From: Elysia chlorotica
Taxonomy: Eukaryota; Mollusca; Gastropoda; Plakobranchidae
DNA: 64,000 nt
Direction: 5' to 3'
NCBI GenBank assembly: GCA_003991915.1
Contig: RQTK01000164.1
Span: 418,822 to 482,821 of the forward strand
The translations under genes were made by a program, and so were the position numbers. Positions 1-11,700 of this stretch are shown here, in pieces. Position 1 is the first letter of the stretch, and each line of letters opens with the position of its first letter. Below the pieces are notes generated by a model that was not told where the DNA came from, did no database searches, and saw only the letters and a program-made list of their open reading frames with translations.

Positions 1-63
<63 letters not shown>
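1..63. repeat. ATA/TAA trinucleotide microsatellite
   Basis: Uninterrupted ATA repeat at the left edge of the window. It probably continues beyond the edge. Confidence 0.98.
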
Positions 64-66
<3 letters not shown>

Positions 67-73
67 TAATGGG

Positions 74-300
74 ATGGCAGTAAATCATCTTCACCGCGTA
101 GCACACGCCGGTCGGAGTCGACCTGTGCCGTCTGTGCAGTTTGTGGCCTGTGCTGAGTGTGCTCGGTGTTGTAGCTTTGTTACTAAATTTAGCAATCGCA
201 AGTGGAAGTGGAACAGAAAGTCCATCCCTTTCTTCTTGGTGGTGGACTACCGGGCTTTGTCCAAACTATATCTAAGCGCAACCTCTTTGTTTTAATCAAA
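74..300 (+). other. SMARCA4: Probable noncoding first exon of SMARCA4 (start approximate)
   Basis: This block is richer in CpG than its surroundings and ends at a strong donor: exon bases ATCAAA followed by GTAAGT at 301. The only long open frame stops at 293-295, just before the donor, so the exon is not coding. It would splice to the acceptor at 2087, placing the start codon in the next exon. The transcription start site cannot be fixed from sequence and no TATA box is seen. The exon is inferred only from the donor, the composition and the need for a 5' exon. Confidence 0.45.
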
Positions 301-2087
301 GTAAGTCTGTGCAGCTTACTTATTTTGTTTTGAAGAGGTACTCAATTAATTCTTGATGTCTTTATGGAACTAGGTTATTAGCGTTATTTCAAAATAAATT
401 TAGAGCAATCTAACGCCTTCGAGCCTCCGCGGCCATCTTTATCTTGAGAAAAACTGTTACTGTAGCCTAGACCATATACTGCCGTGACTATGAAGATCGA
501 GATATGGAAATCTAAAACCCAGACTAGAACTAAAACAACCTTTTATGTCATGAAGATATAATTCTATGAAGCTATAGACCAAGGTAAGCGTCCAGTGCCC
601 CTGAATTGGTGATTCAGGATGAGGATGCTTCTCTTGACCTCATCATTCATCACAACCCAAGCCCAGACTTACTAGATCTAGATTCTAGATTAGAAATCTA
701 GATCTAAGATCAAATCTACATTTTAGATCTATGGCCGTTAATTTTTTAAAGGCTAGATCTAGATTCTAAATAAGAGTACGATTTAAAATCGAAGCCTATA
801 TACAGATTTCTTTTCATATGAGTGCTACATTTTCATGAAAAAAAAAGAAGTCTCTTAAATTCTGAGTTATCTACATTTTCTTAAGGCTCAACAAAAGGCC
901 TAGTTTTTCAAAGTGAAAACTCACATAAATCTTAGCCTTTTAAAATCTAATGAATGAAAAAAAGAATTATTATGCACTTATGGTCATGTAGTGTTTTTGT
1001 CCAAATTTTGCTACACCCGCTATGTGTTTTTGCTCCAATGAAATATACCTATCTGTCCATCTTGACCCAGCCCTAGTCGTTTTTTTTTTTGGACAAATTG
1101 ATTCTGACTCGAATCTATTATCTGTTTTAATGATGGAGCCTTGGCCAAACCGTTCTAAACTAGGTTAGCGAATTTAACATGCGCGCTCCTCTGGTAACTT
1201 TTATAAAAGAATATAACCGAGGTCTGGGTCTGGCTAAAGCTAGATCTAACCAAGATATATCTTATATATATGATAGCTACACTGAATCTGACAATCAGCA
1301 CATAATTAAATGGAACATAATTTAATTCTAAATTCATCTATATCAGGATTTATGCTTCTCCAATTTTTTTGTGAAGAAAAAAAAATAAACTTGTGTTTAT
1401 TCCTTCGTGAAATGGACGCACACAACACAATTAATAATTTACCAAAATTCTGATTACCGGTAATGAAATTAAAGCAAATGTAGAGTGAAAATAAAGTGCG
1501 TAGAGGCGGATGTAAATATAACACAAAAAACAATGGAGCAAACAGGAAGCCTGTATACAAGAAAATCCGTTGCAGACTTGTACTCATTGTTTAGCAGCAA
1601 ATATCTGTTCGCGAGACTTGCTATCTCCTTTAATAAATGTTACCATTTGTTATCTGAGGTACATTCTCAGAGCCTCTTTTAACAGACGAAAATCTTGAAA
1701 ATTTTCAGCTCCAGGGAGGGCCACGTCCCCCTGACCCCCTTTCTCTACCGCGAAAGTTCCGGAAATTTCGACAGCCTTTGGTGGCATCCCTGTTATTGAC
1801 CAAAACTAAATCTATAATTATCATGAACACATTTTTTTTTAATAGCCAAAGCGTCTCTTTGAACAAAAAACGTCAGTTTAAAACTATCAGTATGCAACAC
1901 ATCACATATAAACAGTGTATTTTTTTAGAGAGATGTAGGTTTTTAACCTTTTATGAGCGATGGAAAAAAGAACACCGGTTTTTGTTCACCTTCTATAAAC
2001 ATTGAAAAAGAATGGCACCTTTTCCTCCCACCATTGTTAAACTTTTTAAAATTAAAAAAATGTTTTCTATTTTTTTTTCATTATCAG
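301..2087 (+). other. SMARCA4 intron 1 (no gene)
   Basis: AT-rich intron. Around 664-745 it holds a cluster of self-complementary TCTAGATCTAGA-type words. At 1700-1795 there is a stretch ending TGGTGGCATCCCTG that resembles the end of a hAT-like inverted-repeat element. The 3' end is a clean T-rich tract and CAG at 2085-2087. Short open frames here have no coding character. Confidence 0.5.
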
Positions 2088-2795
2088 GTATCTCTGACAA
2101 ATACAGACAAACAGAATATATGGCTGAATTGTTAAGGGCTTCTTTGACAGTATTAGTTTGAACAATGTCTCAAATGGGCAACCGTGGCAAAAATATGCAA
2201 GGACCTCACAATCAGCAATCTGGAATGCATCCTGGTATGGGAGGTGGAGCTGGGGGAGGAGTTCCTCAACAGCAGCCGCAGCCAAACATGCACATGCCTA
2301 ACCAAGGTGGGCCTGGGATGACAGGTATGAATCCCGGCCATCAGCAGATGATGCCGGGGGCGCCACCCACTCATGGCATGGTTGGGCCAGGTGGTCAGAA
2401 CCCAAACATGGGTGGCAGTGGGATGGTAGGGCACGGTCAACAGATGGCTATGGGAATGGGACCAGGTGGAGGAATGCCCATAAACAACATGCCTCCAAAT
2501 ATGCCGGTGGGACAACAAGGAGGAATGCCTGACAATTCTGGACCAGGGATGAATAGCAATGTTCCTCCTATGGGAGGCATGCCGCCCTCGTCTGGAGGGA
2601 TGCAGCCCATGCAAGGTCACATGCAGCAGCAGCAACAGGGGCCAAACATGGGCGGTCCAGCTGGACAGATGCACGGAATGGGAATGCCAGTGTCCATGCC
2701 AGGTGGTAGCTCAAGTCCCAATCTGGCTGGCCCTCCAATGGCAGGTGGAACCATGGGTCCACCAAACCAGAGCGTAGATCCTAGTACAAGCCATA
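2088..2795 (+). CDS. SMARCA4: SMARCA4 coding exon 1 (5' UTR end plus low-complexity N-terminus)
   Basis: The acceptor TTATCAG ends at 2087. There are 77 nt of 5' UTR, then the ATG at 2165 in context GAACAATGT. It codes for residues 1-210, a disordered Met/Gly/Pro/Gln-rich tract with repeated GGM, MGG and PNM words, as in other BRG1 N-termini. The exon ends in phase 1 at the donor GTAAGA (2796). Confidence 0.9.
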
Positions 2796-5700
2796 GTAAG
2801 ATTTGTTATTCATTACATTTTTTTCTTCAAAATTCGTCACTATTAAAAATGTTTTTCTTTTTTGCAAGTTTTTCCTTTCCTTCTTTTTTTTTTAAATTAA
2901 ATTATTTTTACAAACCAAATGTCATATGGGGCAAACATGTCCTTTTTTCAAATTCTACCTAGTTCTTTGTTTATTTATTATTTGCATTGAACATGAGCAT
3001 TTTTAAAGGATTGAAATAATTAAAAATATATAATTTATTTTATTTTTTCTACTTCTAACAATTGTAAATGTGAATATTCCATCCAGACCCAGGAGGAATG
3101 CCTCCAGGAATGCAGCAAGGTGGTGGACCGCCTCGGCAAACATTCAACCAGGCCCAACTCCATCAGTTGAGGGCTCAGATCAAGGCTTACAAACTACTGT
3201 CAAGCAATACACCCATCCCAGAGAACTTGCGACTGGCTCTTGAGGGAAAGCGCCCAATGGGAGGAGCCGGAGCATTTCCCAGTAGACCAGGTAATTTTCA
3301 TTTTACATTCACTTTCTCTCTGAAAATCAAGTACCTTGTCAATCCTTACTAGCATTATGAACATGAAAATATCTTATTAATCTATCATTAGAAAAATGTT
3401 TAATGAATAATATATTTTTTCAAATGAATGATAGTGACATTTATTTTATAGTTACTTAATTGTCATCTTGTCATACATCGCAGGTGATCCACACCAGATG
3501 CAAAAAATGAGAATGATGCAACAGCAACAGGGCAGCGCACCTGGAATGCCTCCACAGCAAGCACCAGGGGGCCCTGCCTCACAGCAGCAACAGCACATGC
3601 AGCCTCAGATGAGAGGCCATGGTCCTCCTTATGGTTCTCATGATGGAAGGATGGGTGGACCACCAGGTCATCCTCAGCAGATGGGTGCCCCTGGTCAGGG
3701 CCCAATGCCACTTCAGCAGCAGCAGCAAACGCCCCAGCAACAGTCTCAAGCCTTGTCTGCCCTCAGCAAACAAAATAAAATTGCTCCTGTGGCCAAGCCT
3801 GCTGGGTTGGACCCCTTGGAAATGCTTAAAGAGAGGGAAAACAGGTTGGTTTATACGGCTGAATTAAAAGCTGCATTGTGTTTGCTTCTCTAAGTTCACA
3901 TCTACTTGTGACAAGAAAGTTATGAAAAGTAAGCAAATTGAATATTTAATGAGTATGGTTTTGTCAAAAACATCAAGATTTTAACCTGTCACTTTTATTT
4001 ATCTTTCTCACATATGTTGCTAATGTAAATAGAATTTTGCAGGGAAAATTGCAAGAAAAATAGATGTTCATAAAAGGTGGTGAATTTTTTTTTTCAACAC
4101 TGAGATTAATATTATAAAAAAGCTATTGTTGAAGCTATGTTTGACAAAAATAAATCTTTTCATCAGAATCGCTGCCCGCATCGCTCACCGCATAAAGGAG
4201 CTCACTAATATGCCCACAACAATGCCAGATGATATGAAAGTGAAGGGCATGATTGAACTGAAGGCTTTGAGGCTGCTTAACTTTCAGAGATCGGTAACTA
4301 CTTGAAATCAAAGCCTAATGCAAATTTTGATGAAGTGATCTCACATTGTTAAAGAAATTTTATATTACTCCTGGTCTATTGCAATGGCATAGTCAAAATT
4401 CCATATAATACTTCTACAGTGGAAAATACTTTTAAGATATACCTCCTGGGGACAACCTAAAAGTTTATTTTACTCAAGTTTATATATCAAGAAGTGATTG
4501 TAAAACAAAAAGTTTAAATTAAGCCAGTAGTTTATCTTAAACAGGGTTTTTCACTATTCAAATCTGTATTGCTTGTTTTTAAAGCGTTTCCTTGAATCTC
4601 ACAAGCTCTATTGTGAAATTGATTTTTTTTTTTTTTACATTTATTTTCCAGCTGAAAGCAACAGTAATCCATACTATGCGCAAGGACACAACATTGGAAA
4701 CAGCTTTGAACCCCAATGCATACAAGCGCAATAAACGTCAATCTCTGCGTGAAGCAAGAGTGACTGAAAAACTTGAAAAGCAGCAGAAAATGGAGCAGGA
4801 CAGGAAGAAGAGGCAGAAACATCAGGTGAAGTAATAGAAAATGAAAGAAATTAATACCAGTGCTTTGACTCGTTGATTTGTCTAACTGTAGGCAATTATC
4901 CCGATCCTAAAATCTCCAGGATTGTTTGTACATATTTAAAGGAGAATTAATATTTCATATCATCTGATGATTTTCAAATTAAAAGTGATTGATTAAAATA
5001 TCTGGGGAGAAAAGTTATCCCTAACCATAGAACAGTTTAAGAGTCGTGAAAAACCACTTCCTATGAAGGTTAAGATTCTTATCTTATTTTAAAATCATGA
5101 CCCTAATTTTATTGATTTATTTTCTCAAAGATTAGCTTTTAATTTATTTTTTCTTAGACGTTTTTAGGCATATTATCTTGATTCCAATATTTTATCTGCT
5201 AAAAGTTTCACTAGACCATTTATAAGTAAAAAAAAAAATTACCATCATTTACTAAAAGCATTTGAAACCATTGACATTTTTTTAACTTAGAAAAAAAAGT
5301 AGATCTTCATTCTTGCCGACAATTTTCATATTTCTGAAAATCATTGCCCGTCACCTAATTTCTATGGCCAAAACGCCAGTGAGGTCAAATTGTCGACGTG
5401 TTGGCAATTCTCTATTTTAATGGAGCTAGCAGTAAAAGCTCCGATAGTTGATCCTCGGACTGCCGACGACCGTCCCTTGCAGTCCCTACGGTAGGAAAAT
5501 TATTTTGCGCTCTGATTGAAACTCTCCAGGCTTTCGTAAAGAAATGTAGATCCATCGGTTTTAAATTTAAATCAAACAAGTCTGTTATATCTGTTCTCTT
5601 CGAGCACAATTTTGGAACCCTTTTTCTCAAATTGCCTGAGCATCGTTTATCTCTTTCTTATATATTGTTCTCTTACCCTTGTAGATCTAACTTTGAAAGT

Positions 5701-8700
5701 TTCTCGGCTGGAAGTCACGTTCTGCAGAGTTCAGCAGGGAATTCCCTATTAATTATGATCTATCAAGATGTACAATCTAGATTTAATTTTAGTCTACCTA
5801 AACCTCTCTCTCTCTCCCTCTCTATCTATCTCTCTCTCCCTTCACTCTTTACTTTTTTAACAGATTCTACCACGCGCATGAGATATCTCGAAGCACTATA
5901 TCTGTTCATAGGGCCTGCAACCGAGTTATTTTGGACCCAGGACTGCTGCCCCTGGTCAAGTACGAGAATACTCGTATTTGATGTCTTTGATGTCTTTGTT
6001 ATATTTACCCTGTAGCTCTATTGCATTGTGAAAACCAGAAATTGAGCAATTGACATCTCAAGTAGATCTACATCTAGCCTCTGGAAGGCCGGGCGGGCTA
6101 GTCAGGCAGCCTAGCACAGCCAGGCCATTAAATGGGTCATATTTCAAACAGGTTCTTGTTCACACTTTGAAGAGCTTTAAATTTGCAAAACAAATTCCAA
6201 CCAGTTAACTAACCAGAAATTTTTACCTAACGGCTTTAACTGTAAGAAGTGTCATCTTTTGGTTTGGACGAAGTAAAAGATCTGGCATTGCAATGTGTGC
6301 GTTCGCTCGAAAAAGGTCATTCAATTTGGTTAGGACTCACATGCAGGTCTAAAAATGTTCAACAACAAAACTCTTGTTTTAAAATTTGTAATTTCATTAT
6401 TTTCCCTTTTTTTAAAATCAGGAATACTTGAACGCAGTCCTTCAGCATGTAGAGGCCATGGTCCTCCTTATGGTTCTCATGATGGAAGGATTGGGTGGAC
6501 CACCAGGTCATCCACGCTTTGATTGAAACTCTCTAGGCTGTCATAAAACCAAGATGTGTAGATCCATCGATTCTAAATTTAAATTGAACAAGTCCGTTAT
6601 GTCTGTTCACTTAGAACACAGTTTTGGAACCCTTTTTCTGAAATTGCCTGAGCATCGTTTATCTCTTTCTTATATATTGTTCTCCTAGATCTAATTTTAG
6701 TCTACCTAAACCTCTCTCTCTCTCTCTCTCTCTCTCCCTTCACTCTTTACTCATTTAACAGACTCTACCACGCGCATGAGATATCTCGAACCACTATATC
6801 TGTTCCTAGGGCCGGCAACCAAGTTATTTTGGACCCAGGACTGCTGCCCCTGGTCAAGTACGAGAATACTCGTATTTGATGTCTTTGTTATATTTACCCT
6901 GTAGCTCTATTGCATTGTGAAAACCAGAAATTGAGCAATTGACATCTCAAGTAGATCTACATCTAGCCTCTGGAAGGCCGGGCGGGCTAGTCAGGCAGCC
7001 TAGCACAGCCAGGCCATTAAATGGGTCATATTTCAAACAGGTTCTTGTTCACACTTTGAAGAGCTTTAAATTTGCAAAACAAATTCCAACCAGTTAACTA
7101 ACCAGAAATTTTTACCTAACGGCTTTAACTGTAAGAAGTGTCATCTTTTGGTTTGGACGAAGTAAAAGATCTGGCATTGCAATGTGTGCGTTCGCTCGAA
7201 AAAGGTCATTCAATTTGGTTAGGACTCACATGCAGGTCTAAAAATGTTCAACAACAAAACTCTTGTTTTAAAATTTGTAATTTCATTATTTTCCCTTTTT
7301 TTTAAATCAGGAATACTTGAACGCAGTCCTTCAGCATGTGAAGGATTTCAAAGAATTCCATCGCAATGTTGTGGCAAAGGTTGGTAAACTTAACCGAGCA
7401 GTGGTAACCTTCCACACTAACACAGAAAGGGAGCAGAAGAAAGAGCAGGAGAGAATTGAAAAAGAACGTATGCGTCGCCTTATGGTAAGTTTGTTCAATG
7501 AATATTACCAATTTCATTGTTTCACTAGTGTCTAAAGGAAATACAAAATTCATATATATATATTTACTGTTATTGAATTCAATATACAATAAGAATAAAA
7601 CAAAAAACTAATTCAGATGTTTTTGAATAAGGAGATTCTCTTATTATTTATACCCTGAGGTAAAAAAATTTCAAAATGTATGATTAAAAAAAAAATACTT
7701 CAGAGATAGGTAGTCCACAGTAATTTAAACTTTACAAAAAAAGAAACTTCATGAGCCACAATATTATATTAAAAAAAATTGTTTGTTTCTGTTCACCAGG
7801 CAGAAGATGAGGAAGGGTACCGTAAGTTGATTGACCAGAAGAAAGACAAACGTCTGGCTTACCTACTGTCGCAGACAGATGAATATGTCAACAGCCTGGT
7901 TCACTTGGTCAGGGAGCACAAGGAAGAGCAGCGCAAGAAGAAACAGAAAAAGAAGAAGAAGAAGGTGAACTACAAACTTGAACACATGTTTTGCACTTTT
8001 CCAACCTTTATGTAAATTTGTAACTCCTATTTGATTAAATTGCTTCATAGGTTGTGAGTTTTTCTCCCCCTTAGCTAAGCTCATTCAGATAGAAAAATTA
8101 GAGTTGGTTGAAAAAACATTGTGTGTCTGACTTAAAAAAAATAATGTGCAGTATTGTGTGATACATGAACTTAGAGAAAAAAAAGAATAATTTTGCCAAA
8201 AATCGATATTATGTAGAAGTAAGTTACATCAAGATGGAAGAGATGTTTATAAGCCAAGATCAGGTAATAGTTTGTACTTTTTCTTTTGGATGTAGGCTTG
8301 TATTAGAATGTTAGCATCTAGAGTAACCTCCATAACTATCCAAAGCCCCTCTAATCTTTGCATGCAAGTGTTTAGATATTACATCAAGAATATTGTTTGT
8401 TTCATTGAAAAAGAATTGTCTCTGTATCTTACCAGCCTGAAGAAAAAATTATTTGCTATGAAAGATTAACGTTTGAAACTTAAAGTTACACCATTTCTGG
8501 CTTTCAATTATATCCAATTTAAAGGATGAAAAGAAATGTTTGGGTATTTTAAAATTTTATTCAATAATTTTTTATTTTTTTTTTACATTATATACTTATT
8601 ACAACTTTCAAGCCTCACAATTTTATAAGACAATAAATTTTAAAGCAGAAATTTTGTTCTGGGTAGCACAAATCATATATAATGCATGGCCTAGTGCAGA

Positions 8701-11700
8701 TGCTATAGTTCAATTTGAATTTCTTTTTATTTTAGTTTAATTTCATTGCCATAGCTTTTTTTTTTTGTTTACGCATGTTTATTGTCTGTTTTGTATATTT
8801 GTGTTTGTTTTTCATTCCTCTATCAGATCAGGTCAAGCAGTTCTTACATTTGTTTGCTTTATGTTAACCTTTATTGATTGCATTGACCCTAGCAGAAAAA
8901 AAATTGTTTGAGGCGCACATCTTTCTTTGTCCTTTCGAAGAAGAGTTGAGTTGAGTTTGTTTAACGTCCAACGTCAGCACTATGTTCTTTTGAAGAAACT
9001 GCTGTGCTAAAGCATCCATATAGATTTCAGTTTCGTTGTAATTTTCAGAACGAGATTATAAGTACTCCAAATGAAAAACCTGTGAGTTTTTTTTAGATGT
9101 ATTCAAATTATTTTGCTTACAGTTTATATCTACATGCTTTTATTATTATTATTATTTATTTATTTTTTGCTTATCCATTAACCAATTTTTTTTTGTTTTT
9201 GGTCTGGTTCAGTGCAAGGAACATATTAACTTTTTTGAAGTATTTGCAATCTGTGGTCTTCCACTATTCTTTTTAACGTTCAGTTTATAGTTTCTAGGTT
9301 TTAATTCCACATAAAATTGTTTGTCTACATGAAAAAAGCGACATTTTTCATTTAAATTATTACTTACTGTTTTATGAAGAGTGAGAACTGTTGCCTCAAA
9401 AATTTTCCAATCATATGTTTACAAATATCAAAATAATTAATGAGGTTTGTCATTGAAAAGAAACCTGATAAAGCGTTCATGCATAAACAGTCTCTATTAA
9501 CCCTGAAAGCTAGAAAATTAATGTGAGAAAACTTAAGACCATGTGTAGGTAGAGAAGCTCACTTGGCCCATGTGGACGGAGAACATAAATGAAATGAATA
9601 TTTTTGATGTTTCTAGATTTGAAAAATGTTTCCTCACTGTCTTGATCAAAGCACACTAAACATCATTTCTATTTATCACTATATACGCAAGTGACGTGCA
9701 AGACTGAAATCAGTGTTTGGTATAGAAACATCATTCAAAAGTTTATGATTAGGTGTATGCAGCAATCACCTTACTAAACAAACCAATCAAAGAAACAAGT
9801 GCTGAAATTGTCTTGCACATGCTTATAACTATGCTTCTTTCACAAAATGGAAATCACTAGATGTTCAGTTCAGTCGGCCCTCGGGTGATGCTTTATTGAA
9901 ATGTCTGTAGGCTTTGTTTGAAAAAATCGGTTAAATAAGAAAACACTCACCACTTTTTAATGTTAACCCTCGAGGCAAGGCTCAATAGAAATATATTACA
10001 TTTGCTTTTGTTTAAGGATGTGGGCTCTAATTGGCTTTTTACGTTCCTTATTACACTCAAAATTGACTTCTCTCTCTTTCTCTCTTAAACACATACTCAA
10101 CCTCAACTCTATGAATTTAGACCAGGAACATTTTTTTGTTGTTCTTAATGTTGAGACCCAGCTTATTCATAATAGATAATTTTGCTTTGCTTTGCTTTCT
10201 GCACGTTCATTGTTGAAAATTGAAGAACATTTTGTGATGGTTCGTGGATATTCAGTATAATTCTGGTGGTTTTTAGATCTTAAATAATCCCTTGCTTTCA
10301 AATACTTGAATCCATGTAATATAATGCTCTGATTTTTCTCCCCCTGTAATTTCCATGCTTTTAATATTGTGTCAGCGGGTAAAATATTTCTTGACGCTAT
10401 GTTACTTCTCTTATATGGCTTTACTCTGTGTTGATTTGTTTACATGGAATTTTCAGCTACCCTGTCCTTTTAGAAATAGTTCAGAAAAAGCCCAATGGTA
10501 GTTGCAAAAAAAAAAATTTGTTACATCTAATAGAAAAAGCAAAAGAATGAAAAAGGGCAGCTTTCTTTTTGTCTTTTCATTATTACTCAAACAAGAAAAC
10601 ATTTTGGTCATTTCAGAAGATTTGCCTCTTGAGTATGCTTTTTATAACCTTAAATAGCAAATAACTGATGTTCACTTCTTGCATACTGACTTTCAATCAT
10701 AAAATGTCTTCAATTTAGTTTTTGGTGATTTGACCAAATTAATTAGGTATCTCTCGGAAACCTTTTTTTCATTCTTTACTCTTTACTTCCTCAAGCCATT
10801 AACGATAGGAAAAAGAGGTTATAAACTGAAGCATTTCCACCTGTCAGTGGGAATAATCTTGGTCTGGTTCAGAGCATGTACTGAAGTCTTATGTTTTCAG
10901 CTTGTTAATTTAATACTGCATAATTCATGACGTTAGGTGTGAACTCAATTAGATCACTTTATTTTTAAACTTAAAATAATGACAAAGCTTGTATCATGAC
11001 CGTCTTTGTATTCTGTAAAAAAAAAAACAGCCTGCAGAAGACGATGCAAGTCAAGGAGAGAAACGTGTGAAGGTAATGGACCCAGAGACAGGCACAGTTT
11101 TGTCTGGAGATCAGGCACCTTTGGCCAGCCAGCTTGAATCCTGGCTTGAGATGAACCCCAAGTGAGTCATTTTTTCACCTCACAATTCCAGCTGGTGATG
11201 TTTAAGAAGAGAAAAAAAAAGAAATTCTAAGAGTCTTAACTTTTTGGAAGCATATCATTCCCTTGTTTCATTTTTAAATCCAAGTTTATTAATATGAAAT
11301 TATACCATTTGAGCCAAGTGAATGTGGCCCTAACAATTGAACATGAATGATTTTTCACAAATAGAATTTGACTGTGATCCATTTTTAAGAAATAATCCAC
11401 ATTTCTGTTTTTGTTGGAGTATGCATGATGCGTTCAAAAATGTTTTTTTTTCAACTTTGTGAGGGAGAAAAGAATATGCAATGTGCTAAAATTCATATCA
11501 TCACTTTTGTGATATTTTTCTGTGAGCACAGTTTCCAAGTCGCACCAAATGATGAGGAAGAGGAAGACGATGATGAGGAAGAGGAAAGCGGTGAAGAGGT
11601 ACATTTATATTTAAATGTTTGTGTGAAACCAAGGGCGAATTAGGCACAAGTGGGAATTTTTTACTTATAGTTTTAGGTAATTTCTGGTGTGTTACAAAGC

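Noticed and set aside
2153-2674. 173-codon open frame on the - strand
   Set aside because: It is antisense to the Met/Gly/Gln-rich SMARCA4 exon 1; the long frame is a by-product of that composition.
5632-6015. 127-codon open frame on the + strand
   Set aside because: It lies in the duplicated intron 5 repeat, includes a CT microsatellite, and is not open in the second copy.
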